Shown here piece after piece: positions 1-6,973 of a stretch of 12,577 bases of DNA. Numbering within the stretch: the stretch's first letter is position 1; every line of letters begins with the position of its first letter. Source of the DNA: JAGTVG01 sp964389805 (GTDB lineage Bacteria > Bacteroidota > Bacteroidia > Cytophagales > Cyclobacteriaceae); the NCBI GenBank assembly GCA_964389805.1, contig CAYMFU010000160.1, positions 1 to 12,577 on the forward strand, given 5' to 3'. Both the position numbers and the translations under genes were made by a program. The notes below the pieces were generated by a model, which saw only the letters and a list, made by a program, of their open reading frames with translations, did not search any database and was not told where the DNA came from.

Positions 1-1
1 C

Positions 2-1264
2 TATCCCTCTGCCATTGTCCGGTTTTTGAAATCTCTGAACCCGGATAAGCCCCCTGTGATCCTGTTTGGCGGCAATGGTACGGAACACCGTTATATTTAT
101 GATCCTCCCCTGGACTCCAGGCTCTGGCTATGGGAAACGGCTGGGACAGGAGGTGGATTCTGGAATTGCTATTTCAATGGACCGTTCCCGGCAAAAACGC
201 TTGATAGGCGTAATGCTTATCTTGCAAGTGACGCCTATAATTATATATTAAACAATCAGGCATTAATTCAAAATTTACAACCTGTAACGGATATAGCCAT
301 ATTTTACTCCAAGGCATCTGGCAATATGTTAGGAGATGAAGATTTTTCCTTACCGCTAAAAGGCATCTTCAGGCTGGTTGAAGAAGGACATTACCAATAT
401 GGATTCGTATCTGATAGTCAACTCAGCATAGAAAAACTGAATCAATTCAAGGTATTGATCATGTCCAATGTTACTGCATTAAGCGATGAACATGTAGGTA
501 TTATCAGGGAATGGGTCGCAGGGGGAGGGAAGCTGATAGCAACTTTTCAAACCTCACTATTTGATGTGTCTGGCGTACAACGGGAAGAATTTGGATTAGC
601 CGATGTGTTTGGGGTTAACTATGGTGGGGCCATCATAAAAACGGAAATTGATTGTTATCAGAAGATATTGACCCGGAATCCTATGATGAAAGGATTTGAG
701 AATACAGAATTATTGCATAACAGTGGAAAAACCTTATTGGTCAATACGGCCCCGGGAGCTACTGAAATTACCGGGTATTTACCCAGGATCAATAACCAAC
801 CGCCTGAAAATGCTTTTCCTGAAAACTGGGACAGCCCTAATCCAATTATGGTATCGAATACCTTTGGAAAAGGGCAGGTAGTGTATTTTGCCAATGAGGC
901 GGCCCGATTAATTTATACCATTGGTCATCCGGATTACCGGCATTTATTAGAAAACTCGATTGATATACTTTTGGGGAACCACGCTATACTGAAGACGAAT
1001 GCACCGGCCAGTGTGCACGTTTATCTTAATCAAAGTGATAAAGATCCAATGGTATATCAATTATCCCTGGTCAATACTTCTTCCTCCACCCACCGCCCAT
1101 TAAGGGAACTTGTACCCGTATCCGGGATAGAGGTTGTTTTGCCATTCGATATTGCAGCTCATGAATCTCTTTTTGGTATGAACATTTTTATACGAGTGGA
1201 TCGGAATACTCTGCAAATCGACAACCTTGAAGAATTTTGTTCTATTAAACTAGTAAAGAATTAA
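2..1264 (+). CDS. Glycoside-hydrolase-like protein, C-terminal part (5' end outside window)
   Basis: The reading frame is open from base 2, before the first possible start (TTG at 26), so this is the last 420 residues of a longer protein. The visible part begins with the end of what looks like a catalytic barrel (a GGNGTEHRYIYDPP stretch at about 44-130, then a tryptophan-rich GGGFWNCYF segment). It continues from about 281 into a Rossmann-like domain typical of the beta-galactosidase trimerisation (class I glutamine-amidotransferase-like) domain. The signs are the segments FKVLIMSNVTALSDE and EWVAGGGKLIATF, and later GKGQVVYFANEAARL. The tail (about 990-1260) looks like a small beta-sandwich. 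The family is known for putative glycosidases of the GHL6/GH42-like type. The catalytic acid residues would lie upstream, so activity and substrate cannot be judged here. Export cannot be judged because the N-terminus is missing. The stop is TAA at 1262. No sequence signal links it to the signalling genes downstream. Confidence 0.75.
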   Translation, partial: YPSAIVRFLKSLNPDKPPVILFGGNGTEHRYIYDPPLDSRLWLWETAGTGGGFWNCYFNGPFPAKTLDRRNAYLASDAYNYILNNQALIQNLQPVTDIAIFYSKASGNMLGDEDFSLPLKGIFRLVEEGHYQYGFVSDSQLSIEKLNQFKVLIMSNVTALSDEHVGIIREWVAGGGKLIATFQTSLFDVSGVQREEFGLADVFGVNYGGAIIKTEIDCYQKILTRNPMMKGFENTELLHNSGKTLLVNTAPGATEITGYLPRINNQPPENAFPENWDSPNPIMVSNTFGKGQVVYFANEAARLIYTIGHPDYRHLLENSIDILLGNHAILKTNAPASVHVYLNQSDKDPMVYQLSLVNTSSSTHRPLRELVPVSGIEVVLPFDIAAHESLFGMNIFIRVDRNTLQIDNLEEFCSIKLVKN

Positions 1265-1316
1265 TTTTTGTTAAATACTATTGACAGATAATCAATTTAT
1301 CAACAAAAGGAAGTGA

Positions 1317-1339
1317 ATGACAAATCCGGCAAATGTCAT
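1317..1339. repeat. Inverted repeat ATGACA-N11-TGTCAT
   Basis: Perfect 6-base arms (1317-1322 and 1334-1339) flank an 11-base spacer. It lies 52 bases after the upstream stop codon and about 225 bases before the sigma gene. There is no T-run after it, so it does not look like an intrinsic terminator. The spacing would suit a dimeric DNA-binding protein, which is an inference only; a repeat of this size can also occur by chance. Confidence 0.35.
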
Positions 1340-1496
1340 GTCTCCAACTTGTATATGGTTCGGCGTTACCTCATTTTTAAAATTCAGATATAAGAATGAT
1401 TGCTTTAGTAAAGAAATTTAAGGGAGTTATTGGATTGTTCCCATTACATTTATATTCGGTTTTTCTGTTTTTAGAGTAGCTATGTAGTTGTACTTT

Positions 1497-1504
1497 TAGT
1501 TTTG
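1497..1504 (+). promoter_or_regulatory. Possible -7 element (TAGTTTTG) for the sigma gene
   Basis: TAGTTTTG matches the Bacteroidota housekeeping -7 consensus TAnnTTTG and lies 60 bases before the GTG start of the sigma gene. I could not find a TTG at the usual distance upstream (about 19-20 bases), so only half of the expected promoter is visible. Confidence 0.3.
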
Positions 1505-1532
1505 TTTTCTATGAATTATTAGTCAACTTTAA

Positions 1533-1540
1533 GGTTAACC
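1533..1540. promoter_or_regulatory. Palindrome GGTTAACC upstream of the sigma gene
   Basis: This perfect 8-base palindrome sits 24 bases before the GTG start and downstream of the possible -7 element, so it would be in the 5' leader. Seven of its bases (GGTTAAC) recur at 6181-6187 in front of the GIN lipoprotein gene of the same unit. A shared operator is conceivable but unproven. Confidence 0.25.
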
Positions 1541-1564
1541 AATGATCGATTTTAAAAGGATTAC

Positions 1565-2113
1565 GTGGATACAGAATTCATTCAACGTGTTAATGCAGGA
1601 GATAAGAAAGCCTTTGGGGAGATATTCGATGAATATTTCAATGCACTTTGTGCATTCAGCTACAGGTACATCCCCGATCGATCTGATGTGGAAGACATCA
1701 TTCAGGATGTTTTTATAGCATTCTGGAAGTATAATAAAGAATTTAATAATATTAATGCAGTAAAAGCTTTTCTCTATACCTCTGCAAGAAATAAATGCCT
1801 TAATTATCTCAAACATCTGGATGTCAGGAAAAAACATCAATCCGCATTGATCTATGAACTGGAGTCTGAACAGTTTTTTAAGAACCATGTTATCGAAGAA
1901 GAAGCTTATAATCAACTCTATTCAGAGATTGCCAAGCTCCCTGAGTCAGCACAAAAAATCATGATCCTGGCTCTTACTGGTTTAAAAAACCAGGAGATCG
2001 CTGATGAGCTGAATATCTCTGTAAATACAGTAAAAACTCAAAAAAAGATTGCCTATGCGAAATTAAAAGACAATTTAGATCCTATTGCATGGGTAATATT
2101 ATTGACATTATAA
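1565..2113 (+). CDS. ECF-type RNA polymerase sigma-70 factor
   Basis: A 182-residue ECF sigma factor, the usual size for the Bacteroidota FecR-linked group. Region 2 spans about residues 18-88 and has the core-binding and -10-recognition signature DVEDIIQDVFIAFW at 41-54, followed by AFLYTSARNKCLNYLK. Region 4 spans about 118-170 with the helix-turn-helix GLKNQEIADELNISVNTVKT at 139-158. The start is GTG. No ATG lies upstream in frame before a TAA at 1553, region 2 begins only about ten residues in, and AAAAGGA at 1554-1560 supplies a ribosome-binding site 4 bases before the GTG. It is followed 78 bases later by its likely anti-sigma factor. In known systems of this type the sigma factor is held inactive by FecR and directs transcription of the adjoining TonB-dependent receptor. 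The identification is firm. The regulated genes are inferred. Confidence 0.93.
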   Translation: MDTEFIQRVNAGDKKAFGEIFDEYFNALCAFSYRYIPDRSDVEDIIQDVFIAFWKYNKEFNNINAVKAFLYTSARNKCLNYLKHLDVRKKHQSALIYELESEQFFKNHVIEEEAYNQLYSEIAKLPESAQKIMILALTGLKNQEIADELNISVNTVKTQKKIAYAKLKDNLDPIAWVILLTL

Positions 2114-2191
2114 TTTTATTTACAAAAAATCATATTCACTTCACCCACTTGCCTGACATAGTTGTTTTACTATCGGATGGAAGATAAACTT

Positions 2192-3376
2192 ATGGATAAG
2201 CAATTTTATATATCGGATCTAATTGCAAAGGTGAACAGAGGGACTATTTCTTCTGAAGAAAGAAAAACCCTGGATGTATGGTTGAAAGAAAGCGAAGAGC
2301 ATTACAAAATTTATAAACGGGCGACTGACAACAAGTACCTGGTAGCAAAACTTGAAGTGTATCAGCTCTTCAAAAAAAGTAAAATCAGAGCATCAATTGA
2401 AAGTGAGTTATTCGAGAGCAAAACGGTTTGGTTTGTTCCCAAAACGATGTTGCGCTACGCAGCTATAATAGTTCCTTTCGTAATCATGGCAGGTATATCC
2501 TGGTATTATCTAAAAGATTTTCGTACTACTCCATTATCGAGTTTGGATAGCAAACACGTTCCCGGTTCACAAAAAGCAACCTTGGTATTGTCTGATGGAC
2601 AGGTACATGAGCTGGATAAGGATAATCTACAGGGGGATATAAAAGAGGGGGGAGCAAGGATAGTCAATCAACAGAATTCGCTTATCTATTCTGCTGAAGA
2701 TGAGATATCGGAAGTTAAGCCTGTTGTTCATAATGAGTTAATAACACCAAGAGGTGGGGGCTATACTCTGCAGCTTGCAGACGGCACAATTGTCACATTA
2801 AATGCTGGCTCATCTTTAAAATACCCTGTTTCTTTTACAGATAGTATCAGACAGGTATTTTTGGTAGGTGAGGCTTATTTTGATGTTCGTCATGATGGTA
2901 AGCCATTCATAGTATCATGTGATGACATAGACATACGGGTGCTCGGAACAAGTTTTAATATTTCCACTTATCCGGATGACCCTGATGTAAAGACCACCCT
3001 TGTAGAAGGGAAAGTGAAAATTACAGCTTCTGAAAATCTGAACCTGGCTTCCGAAGGGAAAGTGCTTTCACCCAGCGACCAGGCCATATACAATAAAGAC
3101 AACGCTTCAATTGATATCATTCAGGTCAATACCACCCAATATACTTCCTGGATTCAGGGAAAATTTGAATTCAAAAATTCAGACCTGGACCAGGTAATGA
3201 AAAGGTTAGCCCGATGGTATGATTTTGAATATCGATTTGAAACAGATGCTGCAAAAGATTATCATTTTACGGCCCGAATTAATAATGACCAGAGTATTTC
3301 TTCCATTCTTGAAATGCTTGAAATGACGACAGACGTGAGGTTTGAAATAAAAGACCAGATCATTGTAATACTGTAA
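2192..3376 (+). CDS. FecR-family transmembrane anti-sigma factor
   Basis: A 394-residue inner-membrane sigma regulator. I prefer ATG 2192, which has GGAAG at 2179-2183 with 8-base spacing. ATG 2177 is possible and has a weaker site, and the frame extends up to TTG 2162. An N-terminal cytoplasmic domain of about 85 residues (the presumed sigma-binding part, KVNRGTISSEERKTLDVWL) precedes one membrane helix at about 87-107 (YAAIIVPFVIMAGISWYYL). The periplasmic part holds the FecR domain at about 183-278, recognisable by ITPRGGGYTLQLADGTIVTL, GEAYFDV and VLGTSFNI. A DUF4974-like domain follows at about 318-394 (GKFEFKNSDLDQVMKRLARW), and this is the part thought to meet the receptor's STN domain. 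It sits between the sigma gene and the TonB-dependent receptor, the standard order for Bacteroidota cell-surface signalling. Full length, with no visible damage. Confidence 0.93.
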   Translation: MDKQFYISDLIAKVNRGTISSEERKTLDVWLKESEEHYKIYKRATDNKYLVAKLEVYQLFKKSKIRASIESELFESKTVWFVPKTMLRYAAIIVPFVIMAGISWYYLKDFRTTPLSSLDSKHVPGSQKATLVLSDGQVHELDKDNLQGDIKEGGARIVNQQNSLIYSAEDEISEVKPVVHNELITPRGGGYTLQLADGTIVTLNAGSSLKYPVSFTDSIRQVFLVGEAYFDVRHDGKPFIVSCDDIDIRVLGTSFNISTYPDDPDVKTTLVEGKVKITASENLNLASEGKVLSPSDQAIYNKDNASIDIIQVNTTQYTSWIQGKFEFKNSDLDQVMKRLARWYDFEYRFETDAAKDYHFTARINNDQSISSILEMLEMTTDVRFEIKDQIIVIL

Positions 3377-3383
3377 GTATCCT

Positions 3384-3403
3384 GAGATGCCCATTCGCAT
3401 CTC
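3384..3403 (+). repeat. Perfect stem-loop in the FecR-receptor gap
   Basis: GAGATGC (3384-3390) and GCATCTC (3397-3403) form a perfect 7-base-pair stem with a 6-base loop. It begins 7 bases after the FecR stop and ends 50 bases before the receptor start. It is followed by an A-run (3421-3429), not a T-run, so it is not a standard intrinsic terminator. It could affect mRNA stability or processing between a weakly and a strongly expressed gene, which is an inference from position. Confidence 0.5.
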
Positions 3404-3453
3404 CATTCAATAAACATCTTAAAAAAAAATGAAATTCTTAAAATATTAAGTAT

Positions 3454-6114
3454 ATGGAAATATATTGCATAAAAAATGCGAAGAACAACATGGCAAAATA
3501 CATGAGCCAGGTGTTTAAATATTCCTTGATATTTGCTTTATACCTGTTGATCACGACAACAGTTCAGGCGCAATCTGACCTCATCAACCTAAAGATGATT
3601 GATGTTAGCATTGAAATGGCAATCGATGAGATCAGGGAACAAACGGATGTAAGCTTCATTTTCAATAATGAGGAGATAAACCAGGCACCTAAAGTATCTG
3701 TATTTCTTGAGGAAGTAAGCGTTGAAGAGGCTTTAACTGAAATTCTTAAAAATACAGGATTAACCTTTGAAAAGGTAAATAATACCATTGTAATAAAGCC
3801 AATAAAGGAAAGCTCAAATAAATCCTCTGAAAATCCGGATGTTTTAAGGCAAACAATCAGAGGCAAGGTCTTTGATAAAGATTCTAAAGCCGAGTTGTCT
3901 TTCGCAACAGTACATGTCTTAAATACTGATCCCCTGATGGGTGCCACGACTGATATAGACGGTAATTTTGCCATCGAAAATATACCTGTTGGCCGCCATA
4001 CCTTAAAAATAACTTTTGTGGGATATGCTGATGCCTATGTCCCGGAGATATTGTTGGGATCAGCCAAAGAAATTGTTCTTATTATTGAATTGTCAGAACA
4101 GGTCCAGTCACTGGGTGGTGTAACGATCCTTGGTTCAAATGGGGAACCGGTAAATGAAATGGCCATTGTAAATGCCAAACAATTCAATGCAGAGGAAACA
4201 AAACGATATGCTGCTACTATTGGAGATCCGGCGAGGATGGCCCAGGTCTTTGCTGGTGTTTCAGGAACCGATGATGCATCAAATGAAATTGTAATACGGG
4301 GTAATTCTCCCAATTGGTTATTATGGAGACTGGAAGGTATTGAAATTCCAAGTCCAAATCACTTTGCAGAGGAAGGATATTCTTCCGGTGCAATAAGTAT
4401 TTTGAGTGCGAATATGCTCGGGGGTTCCGATTTTTATACCGGTGCATTCCCCGCCGAATATGGAAACGCCCTGTCAGGTGTATTTGATATCAACCTCCGA
4501 AATGGTAATAACCAGGAAAATGAGTTCACTATTCAGGCAGGTGTGTTAGGCATCGACCTGTCTGCTGAAGGACCATTTAAAAAAGGATATGGTGGTTCAT
4601 TTCTTTTCAATTATCGTTATTCAACATTGTCTTTATTAAATGATTTTGGCATTCAGGTTTCTGAGAACACTATAGCTGATTATCAGGATCTTTCCTTTAA
4701 AATTAATTTACCTACCAAAAAATTTGGAACGTTTTCATTATGGGGAATTGGCGGTCTTTCATCGGATGATGAAAAATACTTGCCGGACTCATCGGAATAT
4801 TTTGATGATGGATATAGTGATTATACCCAAACGGGAATGTATGCCACAGGCTTAAGCCATACCATTTTCACAGATAAAAAATCATACGTTCAAACTGTGT
4901 TTTCACTTTCCAATTCCTATAGTTCAGAAGATTTTCAGGAAATGGACGAGGAAGGGCAATTAAATGGTACTTTTTTCGATGAACTCCAAAACAGGGCATT
5001 TAGAATAAGTTCATATTATAACAGAAAAATTTCAAGTAAACTTAGCCTCCGTACAGGTGTGAAATTTAATAAGTTGAACTATAGTTACTATTCACGCTCA
5101 AGAAATGACAGCACTCAGGAATGGAATACATTTCTCAACAGTGATGGGAAAACGAATGTATACCAGGTGTTCGCACAAATGAAACAAAAGTTTTCGGATA
5201 AGGTAATTCTTTCTGCCGGATTGGATTATGTGCATTTTGCATTGAGCAATGACAATGTGATTGAACCCAGGCTGGGTCTGGTAATTGGATTGCCAAATGA
5301 ACAAAAGCTTGGCTTTGGTTATGGGAAACATAGTAAACATGAGAATTTGCCAGTATATCTCGTGGAGAATGAGTTGCCGGATGGCTCAATTTATATGCCG
5401 AACAAATCATTAAAAATGGCCAGGGCTCATCATTTTTTGGCATCTTATGAAAAAATGTTCAGAAAGGACTTTTTATTTAAAGCAGAAGCCTATTTCCAGT
5501 ACATAACTGATTTGCCCGTTCCCACCAACCCCGAAAAATTCTGGTCTCCTATTTTTGGAGGTATATGGCCGGAAGATACGCTTGCCAATATCGGTAAAGG
5601 AAGAAATTACGGATTGGAACTTACTCTTCAAAAATTCTTCAGCAATAATTACTATTTCCTGATAACAAGTTCCCTTTTTGATTCTAAATTCAAAGCAGCT
5701 GATGAGCAATGGCGCGATACACGATACAACATCCATTACATAAATAATTTTGTTGGCGGGAAAGAGTTTAAATGGGGTGAAAAGCGGATGGTAGGACTTA
5801 ATGCCAAGCTTATATGGTCCGGAGGTAAGAGACAGACACCCATTGATCTCGAAGCATCGATAGAGGAAGGCGAAGCAGTATATGAATGGGATAAAATATT
5901 TTCTGAACAGAATAAAGATTATTTAAGATTAGATATTGGAGTGCGCCTGCATTTCTACAGAACAAAAGCTGAACATGTAATTTCATTGGATATCCAGAAT
6001 GTAACCAACCGGCTAAATACATGGACCCAGATATATGACCCCGAAAATGAATCTATCGAAGATTATCCCATGTCCGGATTGATTCCTATTATAAGTTATC
6101 GCGTCGAGTTTTAA
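3454..6114 (+). CDS. TonB-dependent outer-membrane receptor/transducer with STN domain
   Basis: An 886-residue outer-membrane receptor. A signal peptide ends near VQAQ (residues 37-40). Next come an STN domain at about 45-115 (INLKMIDVSIEMAIDEIREQ), which is the periplasmic domain that signals to FecR, and a carboxypeptidase-regulatory-like beta domain at about 134-212 (IRGKVFDKDSKAELSFATV, DIDGNFAIENIPVG). The plug spans about 245-350 (EIVIRGNSPNWLLWRLEGIE, GAFPAEYGNALSGVFDI). The beta-barrel runs from about 355 to the terminal phenylalanine, the usual last residue of such barrels. It is shorter than typical SusC proteins (about 1000 or more residues), and no susD gene follows, so it is probably not a glycan SusCD transporter. 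The start is uncertain: ATG 3454, or ATG 3490 or 3502, which give a more compact signal peptide. The upstream sigma and FecR genes imply autoregulated expression. The ligand is unknown. Confidence 0.92.
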   Translation: MEIYCIKNAKNNMAKYMSQVFKYSLIFALYLLITTTVQAQSDLINLKMIDVSIEMAIDEIREQTDVSFIFNNEEINQAPKVSVFLEEVSVEEALTEILKNTGLTFEKVNNTIVIKPIKESSNKSSENPDVLRQTIRGKVFDKDSKAELSFATVHVLNTDPLMGATTDIDGNFAIENIPVGRHTLKITFVGYADAYVPEILLGSAKEIVLIIELSEQVQSLGGVTILGSNGEPVNEMAIVNAKQFNAEETKRYAATIGDPARMAQVFAGVSGTDDASNEIVIRGNSPNWLLWRLEGIEIPSPNHFAEEGYSSGAISILSANMLGGSDFYTGAFPAEYGNALSGVFDINLRNGNNQENEFTIQAGVLGIDLSAEGPFKKGYGGSFLFNYRYSTLSLLNDFGIQVSENTIADYQDLSFKINLPTKKFGTFSLWGIGGLSSDDEKYLPDSSEYFDDGYSDYTQTGMYATGLSHTIFTDKKSYVQTVFSLSNSYSSEDFQEMDEEGQLNGTFFDELQNRAFRISSYYNRKISSKLSLRTGVKFNKLNYSYYSRSRNDSTQEWNTFLNSDGKTNVYQVFAQMKQKFSDKVILSAGLDYVHFALSNDNVIEPRLGLVIGLPNEQKLGFGYGKHSKHENLPVYLVENELPDGSIYMPNKSLKMARAHHFLASYEKMFRKDFLFKAEAYFQYITDLPVPTNPEKFWSPIFGGIWPEDTLANIGKGRNYGLELTLQKFFSNNYYFLITSSLFDSKFKAADEQWRDTRYNIHYINNFVGGKEFKWGEKRMVGLNAKLIWSGGKRQTPIDLEASIEEGEAVYEWDKIFSEQNKDYLRLDIGVRLHFYRTKAEHVISLDIQNVTNRLNTWTQIYDPENESIEDYPMSGLIPIISYRVEF

Positions 6115-6176
6115 AAGCGTAAACTATAGAATGCGATCCTTGTCCTCCCTACTATAATTTTCAAAATAAAATAAGA

Positions 6177-6191
6177 AACCGGTTAACGGTT
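6177..6191. promoter_or_regulatory. Inverted repeat AACCGGTTAACGGTT before the GIN gene
   Basis: AACCG (6177-6181) and CGGTT (6187-6191) flank GTTAA, 31 bases before the ATG of the GIN gene and 62 bases after the receptor stop. It includes GGTTAAC, also found in the palindrome before the sigma gene at 1533-1540. It could be an operator or a small RNA hairpin. No T-run follows it, so it is not a clear terminator. Confidence 0.3.
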
Positions 6192-6222
6192 ATCAGAAAT
6201 CACTAAACTAAATTTTAATAGA

Positions 6223-6885
6223 ATGAAAAATCTAACTGTAATCTTATCACTCGTATTGCTTCTTTCACAAAGTTGTACAGAAGAAGACCTTTGCCTGATT
6301 GGTTCAGGATCTGTAAACGAATATCAGCTGGATCTTGCTGAGTTTGAAAGTATATCCTTAATAGGCCCTGTTAATTTACGCATTAAGCAGGCTTCAGATT
6401 ATGAAGTGAAGGTTGATGCCGAAGCTGAAATCTTTGCAGAACTTTCATATGAAGTAAAAAACGGAACCCTGGAGATAGGCTTTAAAGAAAATGTCACATG
6501 CTTTGAAACAGATTATGGTGTTTGGGTGAATGTCACAATACCAGATATTGAAAGGATAAAAAGTTCAGGTGTAAGTAATATCGTATCTGATGGTATTCTT
6601 GATCTGGATATGCTGGAACTTGATATTTCAGGTACAGCAAACGTTGACCTGAACGGTCAGGTTTCCAATCAAATGATTTATGCTTCCGGTGTTGTAAATA
6701 CCGAAAACTTCGACCTCCAAACAAGAAATACCACTATAGACGTTTCAGGATCAGGTGAATTTGAGATTTCTTGTGATGAAAATCTTGATATCAATGTTAG
6801 TGGAATGGCTGTAATATCATACAAAGGAATTCCAAAGATCACACAGGATGTGTCCGGATCTCTCAATCTTATCGATGCTAATTGA
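6223..6885 (+). CDS. Head-GIN-domain (DUF2807) lipoprotein
   Basis: A 220-residue secreted lipoprotein. Residues 1-17 form a lipoprotein signal peptide ending in the lipobox LSQSC, with Cys18 as the lipid-attachment residue. Acidic residues follow at +3 to +5 (CTEED), resembling the Bacteroidota surface-lipoprotein export signal. The body matches the head-GIN/DUF2807 pattern: FESISLIGPVNLRIKQAS at about 41-58, VNVTIPDIERIKSSGVSNI at about 102-120, then repeated SG-centred strands with the glycines at 116, 137, 156, 176, 194 and 212. That is one repeat every 18-21 residues, suggesting a beta-helix-like solenoid. The molecular function of GIN domains is not established, and an adhesin-like role has been suggested. 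It lies 108 bases after the receptor, on the same strand and before the terminator, so it is probably the last gene of the signalling unit. Cooperation with the receptor is inferred. Confidence 0.85.
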   Translation: MKNLTVILSLVLLLSQSCTEEDLCLIGSGSVNEYQLDLAEFESISLIGPVNLRIKQASDYEVKVDAEAEIFAELSYEVKNGTLEIGFKENVTCFETDYGVWVNVTIPDIERIKSSGVSNIVSDGILDLDMLELDISGTANVDLNGQVSNQMIYASGVVNTENFDLQTRNTTIDVSGSGEFEISCDENLDINVSGMAVISYKGIPKITQDVSGSLNLIDAN

Positions 6886-6938
6886 AAAGATTGATAAAAG
6901 AATTTTATGGATAATTCAAAATCTTATAGGAACAACAC

Positions 6939-6973
6939 ACAACAAATGCCTGGTTTATTCAGGTATTTGTTGT
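6939..6973. terminator. Bidirectional hairpin terminator between convergent genes
   Basis: A 14-base-pair stem, left arm ACAACAAATGCCTG (6939-6952) and right arm CAGGTATTTGTTGT (6960-6973), has one G-U pair and a 7-base loop. The right arm is rich in T on the plus strand, and the left arm read on the minus strand gives TTTGTTGT followed by GTGTTGTT. It lies 53 bases after the GIN stop and abuts the stop codon of the cyclase gene on the other strand, so it can serve both. Confidence 0.8.

Larger units (their letters stand above)
1265..1564. other. Intergenic region before the sigma factor gene
   Basis: This is a 300-base AT-rich gap between the glycoside-hydrolase-like gene and the ECF sigma gene. 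I see no convincing open frame or RNA gene. It holds an inverted repeat at 1317-1339, a possible promoter element at 1497-1504 and the palindrome GGTTAACC at 1533-1540. No hairpin followed by a T-run is evident after the upstream stop codon, so a terminator for that gene is not obvious. Confidence 0.6.

Noticed and set aside
1535..1915. A 126-residue minus-strand frame opposite the sigma factor gene.
   Set aside because: It is a shadow of the well-supported sigma factor and resembles no family.
3429..3449. A 6-codon frame (ATG to TAA) just before the receptor gene, considered as a leader peptide.
   Set aside because: It lies in an A/T-rich run, has no ribosome-binding site and no attenuator structure after it.
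6140..6162. TTG plus TAATTTTC before the GIN gene as a separate housekeeping promoter.
   Set aside because: The spacer is only 12 bases instead of about 19-20, and the -7 element has a mismatch.
3454..6885. Reading the receptor and the following lipoprotein as a SusC/SusD polysaccharide-utilisation pair.
   Set aside because: The receptor is shorter than SusC and the lipoprotein has GIN-type repeats, not the helical TPR-like fold or size (about 500 residues) of SusD.
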